Below are positions 1 through 5,672 of a stretch of 9,581 nt of DNA, in pieces (the stretch's first letter is position 1; each line of letters opens with the position of its first letter). Location: the NCBI GenBank assembly GCA_964459165.1, contig CAYWKM010000057.1:1-9581 (forward strand). The letters are read 5' to 3'. The DNA is from RGIG4074 sp964459165. GTDB lineage: Bacteria; Bacillota; Clostridia; Christensenellales; Borkfalkiaceae. The notes below the pieces were generated by a model, which was not told the origin of the DNA, did not search any database, and was given only the letters and a program-made list of their open reading frames with translations. The position numbers and the translations under genes were made by a program.

Positions 1-23
1 CCCGCCGCAAAATAAGCGACGGG
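1..23 (-). terminator. Hairpin terminator at the end of the coat-gene operon, possibly bidirectional
   Basis: Bases 1-8 and 16-23 form an 8-bp GC-rich stem around a 7-base loop (AAAATAA on the plus strand). In the minus-strand transcript every position pairs, with one G-U; in the plus-strand transcript the same position is an A-C mismatch. This favours the minus strand, whose last gene stops at 36. A minus-strand U-tract would lie outside the window and cannot be seen. On the plus strand the stem is followed at once by a T-rich run (24-36), so it may also end a convergent gene arriving from the left. Confidence 0.6.
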
Positions 24-35
24 TATCTTCTTTTT

Positions 36-311
36 TCAATCGAGATATTTTTTAAACGTTTCCGCTTGCGTTTTTATCGTTTCCCTCTCCGCGGGAGAAA
101 TTTTATAAAAACCTCTCTCTTCCATCAAGGAAAAAACTTTAAACTGATCCTCGGCGCACTCGGAATAATTTTTTAGAATCTCTTTGCGAACGCTCTTATT
201 GCTCCCCTCGATGAGAGCCGTCGTATAAGCCCACATCGTCTGCTTTTCCGCCATGAGAAGATCGTCGAGCGAATCTCTTTCATTAAGCGAAGTTTCTCTT
301 TTATCCTTCAT
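36..311 (-). CDS. CotF-like spore coat protein (ferritin-like helical fold)
   Basis: This 91-aa protein resembles the CotF/coat F family of small spore coat proteins. The family pattern is visible: an N-terminal stretch near residues 10-35 (ERDSLDDLLMAEKQ, then WAYTTALIEGSN), a second helix around 41-65, and the sequence MEERGFYKISPAE near 63-75, like the usual 'M..KGWY.P' ending of this family. Members are all-helical, ferritin-like in topology, and are found in or on the spore coat; no metal ligands are evident here. The start overlaps the stop of the preceding 65-aa gene in ATGA, which suggests translational coupling, and a G-rich stretch (GGGGTGG) lies just upstream. It is the last gene before the edge hairpin. 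The family call is from remembered sequence pattern and is fairly firm; a coat location in this organism is inferred. Confidence 0.72.
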   Translation of the reverse strand: MKDKRETSLNERDSLDDLLMAEKQTMWAYTTALIEGSNKSVRKEILKNYSECAEDQFKVFSLMEERGFYKISPAERETIKTQAETFKKYLD

Positions 312-505
312 AATTCCACCCCGCTCATAAGGCGATATAAGCTTTTATACCGCTTCTCGTGCCCATCCGCAATCGAAGCCATTTCCTCGGCGAGGACGGG
401 ATCCATAAGCGTATGCGCGTATACCCTCGCCTTTTTGCACGCCATACCCTCCGAACGAAGGATATAGGCGATCGTATCTACGTCTTTTTCACTCAAATCA
501 GACAT
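308..505 (-). CDS. Small helical protein paired with the CotF-like protein
   Basis: A 65-aa protein with no signal peptide or membrane segment, predicted to be two helices (about 6-30 and 37-60). The second (EMASIADGHEKRYKSLYRLM) resembles one half of a ferritin-like or CotF-type hairpin. It is therefore probably a coat-associated partner of the next gene, but I do not recognise a named family. The start is supported by a GGAGG ribosome site at 515-519 with a 9-base spacer. The stop overlaps the start of the 91-aa coat gene by 4 bases, so the two products are likely made together. It follows nth by 42 bases; no convincing sporulation promoter was seen in that gap, so a promoter may lie inside the nth 3' end. 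Confidence 0.65.
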   Translation of the reverse strand: MSDLSEKDVDTIAYILRSEGMACKKARVYAHTLMDPVLAEEMASIADGHEKRYKSLYRLMSGVEL

Positions 506-514
506 GATATAAAA

Positions 515-519
515 CCTCC
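515..519 (-). promoter_or_regulatory. Ribosome binding site of the 65-aa coat-associated gene
   Basis: GGAGG on the minus strand, 9 bases before the ATG at 505. It supports this start and translation of the ATGA-coupled pair. Confidence 0.75.
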
Positions 520-547
520 GAACACAGCTTGCGCCGAAAACGATTTT

Positions 548-1189
548 TTATTCGCGGGAGGTCTTTTTCTTATAATAATCGCAAAGAGAGGAAAGCGTGC
601 AAATTTCGCATTCGGGGCGTTGAGAATGACAGACTCTCCTGCCGTGAAAAATAAGCCAATGATGCGCCTTACTCCATTCGCTTTTGGGGATGCTTTTATG
701 AAGATCCTCTTCCGTCTTCAACACGTTATCCGCCTTCGCGAGTCCCAAACGGTTGCTTACGCGAAACACGTGCGTATCGACGGCAATCGCGTCGCCGCCG
801 AACCATACGGAATAAACCACGTTCGCCGTCTTCTGCCCTACGCCGGAAAGCGTTTTCAGCTCCCTGATCGTAGAGGGAACCTGCCCGTCGAATTTTTCGA
901 CGATATCCGCGCTTGCGGAAAGAATATGCTTCGCCTTTGAATGGTACAGTCCGCAGGAAAAGATGTATCTTTCCAGCGCTTCCTGCCCGAGCGTAAGCAT
1001 CGTCTGCGGCGTATTATGCTCTTTAAAGAGTTGCTCGGTAACCTTGTTTACGCGAGCGTCTGTGCATTGAGCGGATAAAACGACCGCCACGAGAAGCTCG
1101 TACGCGGAATCAAATTTGAGCGCGGGTCTCGCGTCGGGATATAGTCTTTCGAGTTCCTTTAATACCGCTTCCTTCGTCCTTTTGTTCAT
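548..1189 (-). CDS. nth: Endonuclease III (DNA glycosylase/AP lyase)
   Basis: This enzyme removes oxidised pyrimidines from DNA and cleaves the abasic site in base excision repair. The 213-aa length matches the family, and the numbering agrees with E. coli Nth as I remember it. The helix-hairpin-helix is LSGVGQKTANVV (114-125) with catalytic Lys120. The catalytic Asp is D138 in VDTHVFRVSNR. The C-terminal [4Fe-4S] loop has Cys187, 194, 197 and 203 (C-x6-C-x2-C-x5-C). All key residues are present. The start at 1189 gives the usual N-terminus, but no Shine-Dalgarno sequence precedes it and a consensus -10 box ends only 6 bases upstream (see the promoter entry). It sits 41 bases after the DUF3343 gene and 42 before the coat pair, so it may be read both from its own promoter and by read-through. 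Confidence 0.97.
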   Translation of the reverse strand: MNKRTKEAVLKELERLYPDARPALKFDSAYELLVAVVLSAQCTDARVNKVTEQLFKEHNTPQTMLTLGQEALERYIFSCGLYHSKAKHILSASADIVEKFDGQVPSTIRELKTLSGVGQKTANVVYSVWFGGDAIAVDTHVFRVSNRLGLAKADNVLKTEEDLHKSIPKSEWSKAHHWLIFHGRRVCHSQRPECEICTLSSLCDYYKKKTSRE

Positions 1190-1195
1190 GAAGTT

Positions 1196-1224
1196 ATTAT
1201 ATCATCGAAAGGAAATAAAAGCAA
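1196..1224 (-). promoter_or_regulatory. Sigma-A type promoter of nth, abutting the start codon
   Basis: Reading the minus strand: TTGCTT (1224-1219), a 17-base spacer, then a perfect TATAAT (1201-1196). Only AACTTC separates the -10 from the nth ATG, so a transcript starting about 7 bases after the -10 would begin at or next to the A of the ATG. No ribosome site is present. The -35 lies just after the stop of the upstream DUF3343 gene. Confidence 0.6.
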
Positions 1225-1230
1225 GCTTTT

Positions 1231-1485
1231 TTATAACGGCTGAATCTCGCTTCCGGTCGGCAAAACGCGGACGATAAAAAATCCGGCAAAGGAAGAATAG
1301 TTTCCCTTTCCGAGCAGGCTTCTCGCTTTCGAGAGCGACGAATACGGCATTTTACAGGAGAGCCCGCACCCAATCCTCGCCTGCTTCGGCGTGGCGACGA
1401 CCTGCGCGGGAACGCCGCATCTTGTTAGTTCTTCCGTAAAGCCGAGCGTCTGCGTACGCGAACGGAACACCGCTAAAATATTCAT
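1231..1485 (-). CDS. DUF3343 protein (putative Se/S carrier-like)
   Basis: A small cytosolic protein of the DUF3343 family, annotated elsewhere as a putative selenium/sulfur carrier-like protein; its biochemical role is not established. From the ATG at 1485 it is 84 aa and begins MNILAVFRSRTQTLGFTEEL, the family's usual opening. The conserved Cys-Gly-Leu element appears as GCGLSCKMP (39-47), with Cys40 plus an extra Cys44. An ATG three codons upstream (1494) is only 2 bases from the AAGGAGGG ribosome site, whereas the one at 1485 is 11 bases from GGAGG, so I prefer 1485. It diverges from the cysteine desulfurase at 1551, a partner this family is often found beside. The Cys residues make a persulfide or selenide carrier role plausible, but that is inference. 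Confidence 0.85.
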   Translation of the reverse strand: MNILAVFRSRTQTLGFTEELTRCGVPAQVVATPKQARIGCGLSCKMPYSSLSKARSLLGKGNYSSFAGFFIVRVLPTGSEIQPL

Positions 1486-1487
1486 AT

Positions 1488-1517
1488 TTGCCATACCCTC
1501 CTTCGTATAAATAATAT
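1488..1517 (+). promoter_or_regulatory. Candidate promoter of the cysteine desulfurase gene
   Basis: TTGCCA (1488-1493) and TAATAT (1512-1517) are 18 bases apart on the plus strand and would give a leader of about 27 bases. The box overlaps the start region of the divergent DUF3343 gene, so the two genes share a very short AT-rich control region (1486-1550). On the minus strand, TATTAT at 1516-1511 could be the DUF3343 -10, but no good -35 accompanies it. Confidence 0.35.
1496..1503 (-). promoter_or_regulatory. Ribosome binding site that decides the DUF3343 start
   Basis: AAGGAGGG on the minus strand. Its GGAGG core is 2 bases from the ATG at 1494 and 11 bases from the ATG at 1485. The first spacing is too short for initiation, so the second ATG is the likelier start. 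Confidence 0.65.
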
Positions 1518-1550
1518 TAGTTTATGTATTTTTCGATTGAGGTGTGAACG

Positions 1551-2663
1551 ATGATTTATTTCGATAATGCGGCTACGGGATTCAAGAAACCCGCCAGCGT
1601 AATGAAAGCGGTAAATTCGTCTTTAAAAATCTGTTTTAATCCGGGCAGAAGCGGTCACAAGCTCTCCGTAGCGGGAGCGGGCGTAGTGAGAAACGCGCGC
1701 GCGGCGCTTTCTTCCCTTTTCGGAGGGAGCGGTCCCGATCGGGTAATTTTTACGAAAAACTGCACGGAGGCTTTGAACGTCGCCCTGTTCGGACTTTTAA
1801 AGCAGGGCGACCACGTCGTTACGACCTGCATGGAACACAACAGCGTGCTTCGCCCGCTCGAAGCCATGAAAAAAGCGGGCAGGATCGATTACACCGTCGT
1901 CGGGCTAAAGAACGGAAAGCTCGACGATACCGAATTGAAAAAAAGCGTAAAAAAACAGACGAGGCTCGCCGCGATAACGCTATGCTCGAACGTGACGGGC
2001 TACGCGCCCGATATCAGAAAAATAAAGGAACTTTTGCCCGAAGACGCGCTGCTCGTATGCGACGGCGCGCAGGCGTGCGGTCATATGGAAATCGATATGA
2101 AAGCGCAAGGAATCGACGCGCTCGCCGTTGCGGGACATAAGGGACTGAACGGCATACAGGGCGGCGGCGCGTTGCTCTTTTCCGAAAGGGCGAAAATACA
2201 GCCCCTCTTATACGGCGGAACGGGAAGCATGAGTCTCAGTCTCGATCAGCCGGATTTTTATCCCGATGCGCTCGAAAGCGGAACGCTCAATTTCCCTGCA
2301 ATCGTCTCCCTTTTTGAGGGCGCGCTCTATACGAGGCTCCATTTAAAGGAAAACGCCGAAAAAATCTATTCCCTTACGGAATATCTTCATTCCGCTCTCA
2401 AGAGAAATCCCCATATTCTCCTCTATTCCGAGCCGAACGCGAGCGGAATCGTTGCTTTCGCACATCAAAAATATCCGTCGGAGGAAGCCGCCGGCATTCT
2501 CTCCGAAAAATTCGGCATTTATTTGAGGGGAGGCTTTCATTGCGCTCCGCTCATGCATAAAGCTTTAAAAACGGACGAGGACGGACTCCTACGGGCAAGT
2601 CTTTCCGAGTTTAATTTAAAGGAGGAATGCGACGAGTTTTTGCGCGCCGTCAGGTTGATATAG
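1551..2663 (+). CDS. Class V aminotransferase / cysteine desulfurase family protein (EF2568-like)
   Basis: A 370-aa PLP enzyme expected to take sulfur (or selenium) from cysteine (or selenocysteine) as an enzyme-bound persulfide. It opens MIYFDNAATGFKKP, typical of the group known as TIGR01977 or the EF2568 type. Visible residues are: TEAL at 72-75 (phosphate-binding region), His96 in MEHNSV (stacks on PLP), Asp171 and Gln174 in CDGAQ, Lys197 in AGHKGL (Schiff base), and Cys331 in RGGFHCAP (acceptor cysteine). It appears complete and active. The start has GAGGTG at 1539-1544 with a 6-base spacer. It diverges from the DUF3343 gene; this pairing is known from genomes that handle labile selenium or selenium-dependent hydroxylases, but no selD or other selenium gene lies in this window. 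It overlaps the convergent 90-aa gene by 14 bases. The exact substrate is not certain. Confidence 0.9.
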   Translation: MIYFDNAATGFKKPASVMKAVNSSLKICFNPGRSGHKLSVAGAGVVRNARAALSSLFGGSGPDRVIFTKNCTEALNVALFGLLKQGDHVVTTCMEHNSVLRPLEAMKKAGRIDYTVVGLKNGKLDDTELKKSVKKQTRLAAITLCSNVTGYAPDIRKIKELLPEDALLVCDGAQACGHMEIDMKAQGIDALAVAGHKGLNGIQGGGALLFSERAKIQPLLYGGTGSMSLSLDQPDFYPDALESGTLNFPAIVSLFEGALYTRLHLKENAEKIYSLTEYLHSALKRNPHILLYSEPNASGIVAFAHQKYPSEEAAGILSEKFGIYLRGGFHCAPLMHKALKTDEDGLLRASLSEFNLKEECDEFLRAVRLI

Positions 2664-2922
2664 GGATCTTCTTGATCCTATCGATGATCGCCCGACACTT
2701 TTTCTTTTGCACGGAATTCAACATCGGCGAAAAATTCTCGTAGAAACGCTCGACTTCTTCATCGGATAAATTCCCCTTTCTCCGCTCGCTTTCCGCCTGT
2801 GCGATAATGGCTTTGATCACGTCGGCTTCGCTTTTTCCCTTATATTCCTTCGCGATTCCTTCCGCTATGGAAGAAAAATCCTTTTCAGCTTCCTCTTCCG
2901 TATAGTTCTTAAAATCTTTCAT
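2650..2922 (-). CDS. Uncharacterised 90-aa helical protein
   Basis: I do not recognise this protein. It is charged, has no signal peptide or membrane segment, and looks fully helical. The pattern is an acidic N-terminus (MKDFKNYTEEEAEKDF), a Lys/Glu-rich middle with IIAQAESERRKGNLSDEEVERFY around 39-61, a short FSPMLNSVQ element near 64-72, and a basic C-terminal helix (KKKCRAIIDRIKKI). There is one cysteine (in KKKCRA). The start is well supported by GGAGG at 2928-2932, 5 bases from the ATG. It diverges from the 81-aa gene across a 64-base spacer, and its 3' end overlaps the cysteine desulfurase gene by 14 bases. Overlap at one end and a shared spacer at the other suggest a stable, compact locus. 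A role as a small regulatory or structural cytosolic protein is a guess only. Confidence 0.72.
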   Translation of the reverse strand: MKDFKNYTEEEAEKDFSSIAEGIAKEYKGKSEADVIKAIIAQAESERRKGNLSDEEVERFYENFSPMLNSVQKKKCRAIIDRIKKIPIST

Positions 2923-2927
2923 CTCTA

Positions 2928-2932
2928 CCTCC
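2928..2932 (-). promoter_or_regulatory. Ribosome binding site of the 90-aa gene
   Basis: GGAGG on the minus strand, 5 bases before the ATG at 2922. A strong site for a small unknown gene, and the best single argument that the gene is real. Confidence 0.75.
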
Positions 2933-2975
2933 GTTTTTATTCTATGCCGAGAAAATTTTCAATGCTTCCTCCGCA

Positions 2976-2981
2976 TATAAT
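2976..2981 (+). promoter_or_regulatory. -10 box just before the 81-aa gene
   Basis: TATAAT on the plus strand ends 5 bases before the ATG at 2987. No good sigma-A -35 is seen: the hexamer 17 bases upstream is AAATTT. The wider sequence CATATAATA also fits the -10 pattern of mother-cell sporulation sigma factors (CATA, three bases, TA), though a matching -35 is not clear. No ribosome site lies between the box and the ATG. Confidence 0.4.
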
Positions 2982-2986
2982 AAAAC

Positions 2987-3232
2987 ATGGATACGACCCT
3001 CATTTTATTCCTTTTTCTCCTGAAAGGAGACAAAGAACTTTCGGCAAAGATAAAACCTTTGATCAAAACGATCCTCGATAATAAAGAGCTGCTGACCGCC
3101 CTTTTACAGGAAAACGAAGCGGCGGAAAAAACGAGCGCTACGGAAAGAGAAGAAAAAACGCCGCCTCCCGAAGCGAACGGGGAGGCGGCAAATCAAGCCG
3201 TTAAAATTTTTTTGGAACGATATATCAAATAA
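2987..3232 (+). CDS. Uncharacterised 81-aa protein with hydrophobic N-terminus
   Basis: Not recognised. Residues 3-12 are strongly hydrophobic (TTLILFLFLL). An amphipathic helical part follows (about 16-42, ending ELLTALLQENE), then a low-complexity linker rich in Glu, Thr, Pro and Ala (43-70), then a short helix AVKIFLERYIK at the C-terminus. The hydrophobic stretch is short and lacks basic residues before it, so it is not a classic signal peptide; it may be buried or touch a membrane. The ATG has no Shine-Dalgarno site and sits 5 bases after a TATAAT, and there is no other Met in the protein. The linker's DNA (3160-3189) is a perfect inverted repeat that serves as a minus-strand terminator, and the 3' end overlaps metH by 8 bases. 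The coherent N- and C-terminal segments argue for a real gene, but less firmly than for its neighbour. Confidence 0.55.
   Translation: MDTTLILFLFLLKGDKELSAKIKPLIKTILDNKELLTALLQENEAAEKTSATEREEKTPPPEANGEAANQAVKIFLERYIK
3153..3189 (-). terminator. Intrinsic terminator of the metF-metH operon, inside the 81-aa gene
   Basis: On the minus strand, GCCGCCTCCC (3189-3180) and GGGAGGCGGC (3169-3160) form a perfect 10-bp stem with a 10-base loop. After one G this is followed by six Ts (3158-3153). It begins 36 bases past the metH stop. The plus strand has no T-run after the stem, so the signal is directional. It occupies codons 58-68 of the convergent 81-aa gene. Confidence 0.85.
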
Positions 3233-3239
3233 ACGGCTT
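3195..3239. repeat. 8-bp inverted repeat spanning both convergent stop codons
   Basis: AAGCCGTT (3195-3202) and AACGGCTT (3232-3239) are perfect inverted copies separated by 29 bases. The outer arm lies in the last codons of metH. On the plus strand the second arm runs into CTTCTTTT, so this could be a weak terminator for the 81-aa gene. The long loop makes this uncertain. Confidence 0.35.
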
Positions 3240-5672
3240 CTTTTCCCTGTAGCCGGCGTTTATCTCTTCGGCATAGCGAACGGTTTCCATGGCGTCTTTG
3301 GCGTATTTATCCGCGCCGATGCGGTCGGCGTACTCCTGATTGAGTACCGCTCCGCCTACGACGACCTTACACCAAGGAGCGGAAACGCGAAGCTGCTTGA
3401 TCGTCTCTTCCATGGCGGGAACGGTCGTCGTCATGAGGGCGGAAAGTCCCGCCAAGGGAGCGCGCGTCTTGACTACGGTCTCCGCCACCCTTTCGGGGGG
3501 AACGTCGCGCCCCAAATCGATCACGTCGAAGCCGTAATTTTCGAGGAGAACCTTTACGATATTTTTGCCGATATCGTGAATATCCCCCTTCACCGTTGCG
3601 ATGACGAACGTGCATTTCTTTTCCTGCTTCGCGCCGCTTTTGGCGAAGAATTTCCGAACGCTTTCAAACGCGCTCTTCGCCGCCTCCGCGCTCATGAGAA
3701 GCTGAGGAAGATAAACCGTTTTTTCCTCAAATCCCCTGCCAACCGCGTCCAACGCGGGAATAATCTCCCCGTTGACGATATCTAAGGGCGGTACGCTCTT
3801 TAAAAGCTCTTCGCATACCGCTCCCGCCTGATCCTTCAATCCTTTGACGATCGCTCTTTGGAGAACGGATTCGCCTTTGTCCTTCTCCGTCGGAGAAGGA
3901 GGAAGCGCGCCTGAGACGGCGGGGATCGAGGGGGAAAGGGCGGGCAAAAGCGTCGTGGCAAACGAGACGTATCCGCTGCAATTCTCGTCGAGATCTTTCA
4001 CGGCGCAGAAAGCGTAATACGTCTTTAACATATCCGCAGAATAAGGATTCATGATAGCGGCGGAAAGACCGTTTTCAAGCGCGAGCGCAAAAAACGTAGC
4101 GTTTATCGCATCCCTTGCAGGCAATCCGAACGACACGTTCGAAACGCCGAGGCTGGTATTCGCCTTTAACGTATTTCGTATATAGCGAAGCGATTGCAGC
4201 GTCGCCGTAGCCGCGGAAGAATCCGCGCTGATCGCCATAGCGAGAGTATCGAAAATGAGATCCTTTTTTTCGATTCCGTATTCCGCCGCCGTCGCTATAA
4301 TCTTTTCGGCGATTTCCACGCGTTCCTGCCAGCTTTCGGGAATGCCCCGTTCGTCGAGAGTGAGCGCGACGACGAGCCCGCCGTATTTTTGCACCAGCGG
4401 AAACACCGCTCGCATACATTCCTCTTTTCCGTTGACGGAGTTCACCATCGCTTTGCCGTTATATCGCCTTAACGCGCGCTCCATGGCGACGGGATCGGAA
4501 GTGTCTATTTGGAGCGGAAGATCGACGACCGCTTGCAGTTCGCATACGACGGAGGTAAGCGTCGCCCTTTCGTCGATATCGGGAAGTCCGACGTTTACGT
4601 CGAGAACGTGCACACCCTTCTCCTGCTGAGAAATTCCCTCTTGCAGAATATAATCTATATCGTTTTCCTTCAACGCCTGTTTGAAGCGCTTCTTCCCCGT
4701 AGGGTTGATGCGCTCCCCGATGAGAACGGGCAACGAGCCGAATTCGACGGTATGCGTATAGGAAGAAATACAGGAAACGTTCTTTTTCTCCACGGGCACG
4801 GGAACGAAACCCTTCGTCTTTTCGACAAGAGCGCGTATATATTCGGGCGTAGTTCCGCAGCAGCCGCCCGCGATGCGAACGCCCTCTTTTACCATTTCCG
4901 CCACCTCGAGGGAAAATTCCTCCTCGTCCACATCGTAATACGTATTCTCGCCGTCGCTCTGAGGAAGTCCGGCATTCGGCTTGACGAGGACGGGAACGGA
5001 AGCCTTGCTCAAAATTTCCTTTACGATCCCCTTGATCTGTTTGGGTCCGAGCGAACAATTCACGCCGATCGCGTCCGCGTGCAACCCTTCGAGCATGGCG
5101 ACCATGGCGGAGGGAGACGCGCCCGTCGTCAATTTGCCGTCTTCGCCGTAGGCGTTGGAGACGAACACGGGAAGAGATGAATTTTCCTTAGCGGCGAGAA
5201 GGGCGGCTTTCGTCTCGTAACTGTCGTTCATCGTTTCGATATAGATGAGATCGACGCCGTATTTTACTCCGAGACGAACCATTTCGGCAAACACGGAGAC
5301 CGCTTCCTCAAAATCGAAATCGCCGTAAGGCTTTAACAGCTTGCCCGTAGGACCGACGTCGAGCGCGACGAATTTCGGCTTATCGTTTGAGGTAAGTAAA
5401 GCGGCTTCGCGCACGTTGGCGACCGCTTTTTTGACGATTTCTTCCAGCTCCTCTTGTCCGAATTTCAGCCGGTTCGCGCCGAAAGTATTCGTGCTGACGA
5501 CGTTGCTTCCCGCGTCGAAATACGCCTTATGAACGGAAACGACGACGTCGGTATGCGTCAGATTCCAGCGTTCGGGAAGTTCCCCCGGGCGAAGACCGGA
5601 CTTTTGCAAAATCGTTCCCATTCCGCCGTCGAGATAGACGATATTCTCTTTGAGATACTCTTTGATATTCAT
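3225..5672 (-). CDS. metH: Cobalamin-dependent methionine synthase, lacking the reactivation domain
   Basis: This enzyme transfers a methyl group from 5-methyl-THF to cobalamin and then to homocysteine. The 815 residues hold, in order: the homocysteine/zinc domain (about 1-290) with Cys206 in VNCSLGP and Cys271-Cys272 in GGCCGTTP; the pterin domain (about 312-560) starting at IGERINPTGKK; a Pro/Ser-rich linker (about 574-600); the four-helix cap (about 600-680); and the B12-binding domain (about 685-805) with DIHDIG, whose His699 is the lower cobalt ligand, plus VVGGAV at 771-776. E. coli MetH is about 1,230 residues because it also carries the AdoMet-binding reactivation domain; here that part is encoded by the gene just upstream. 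The start overlaps that gene's stop in ATGA and has GGGAG 8 bases upstream. The 3' end overlaps the convergent 81-aa gene. All catalytic ligands are present. Confidence 0.97.
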   Translation of the reverse strand: MNIKEYLKENIVYLDGGMGTILQKSGLRPGELPERWNLTHTDVVVSVHKAYFDAGSNVVSTNTFGANRLKFGQEELEEIVKKAVANVREAALLTSNDKPKFVALDVGPTGKLLKPYGDFDFEEAVSVFAEMVRLGVKYGVDLIYIETMNDSYETKAALLAAKENSSLPVFVSNAYGEDGKLTTGASPSAMVAMLEGLHADAIGVNCSLGPKQIKGIVKEILSKASVPVLVKPNAGLPQSDGENTYYDVDEEEFSLEVAEMVKEGVRIAGGCCGTTPEYIRALVEKTKGFVPVPVEKKNVSCISSYTHTVEFGSLPVLIGERINPTGKKRFKQALKENDIDYILQEGISQQEKGVHVLDVNVGLPDIDERATLTSVVCELQAVVDLPLQIDTSDPVAMERALRRYNGKAMVNSVNGKEECMRAVFPLVQKYGGLVVALTLDERGIPESWQERVEIAEKIIATAAEYGIEKKDLIFDTLAMAISADSSAATATLQSLRYIRNTLKANTSLGVSNVSFGLPARDAINATFFALALENGLSAAIMNPYSADMLKTYYAFCAVKDLDENCSGYVSFATTLLPALSPSIPAVSGALPPSPTEKDKGESVLQRAIVKGLKDQAGAVCEELLKSVPPLDIVNGEIIPALDAVGRGFEEKTVYLPQLLMSAEAAKSAFESVRKFFAKSGAKQEKKCTFVIATVKGDIHDIGKNIVKVLLENYGFDVIDLGRDVPPERVAETVVKTRAPLAGLSALMTTTVPAMEETIKQLRVSAPWCKVVVGGAVLNQEYADRIGADKYAKDAMETVRYAEEINAGYREKKPFI

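Noticed and set aside
359..940. 193-codon plus-strand open frame opposite nth
   Set aside because: It is fully antisense to a confident nth gene, has no ribosome site, and its protein looks like no family. Long antisense frames are expected in DNA with this codon use.
2664..2678. Small hairpin GGATC-loop-GATCC between the convergent desulfurase and 90-aa genes
   Set aside because: Only 5 bp, no T-run on either side, and it lies inside the 90-aa coding sequence.
4509..5180. 223-codon plus-strand open frame (and a 199-codon minus frame at 4459-5058) within metH
   Set aside because: Both lie wholly inside metH in other frames and have compositions rich in Arg, typical of shadow translation.
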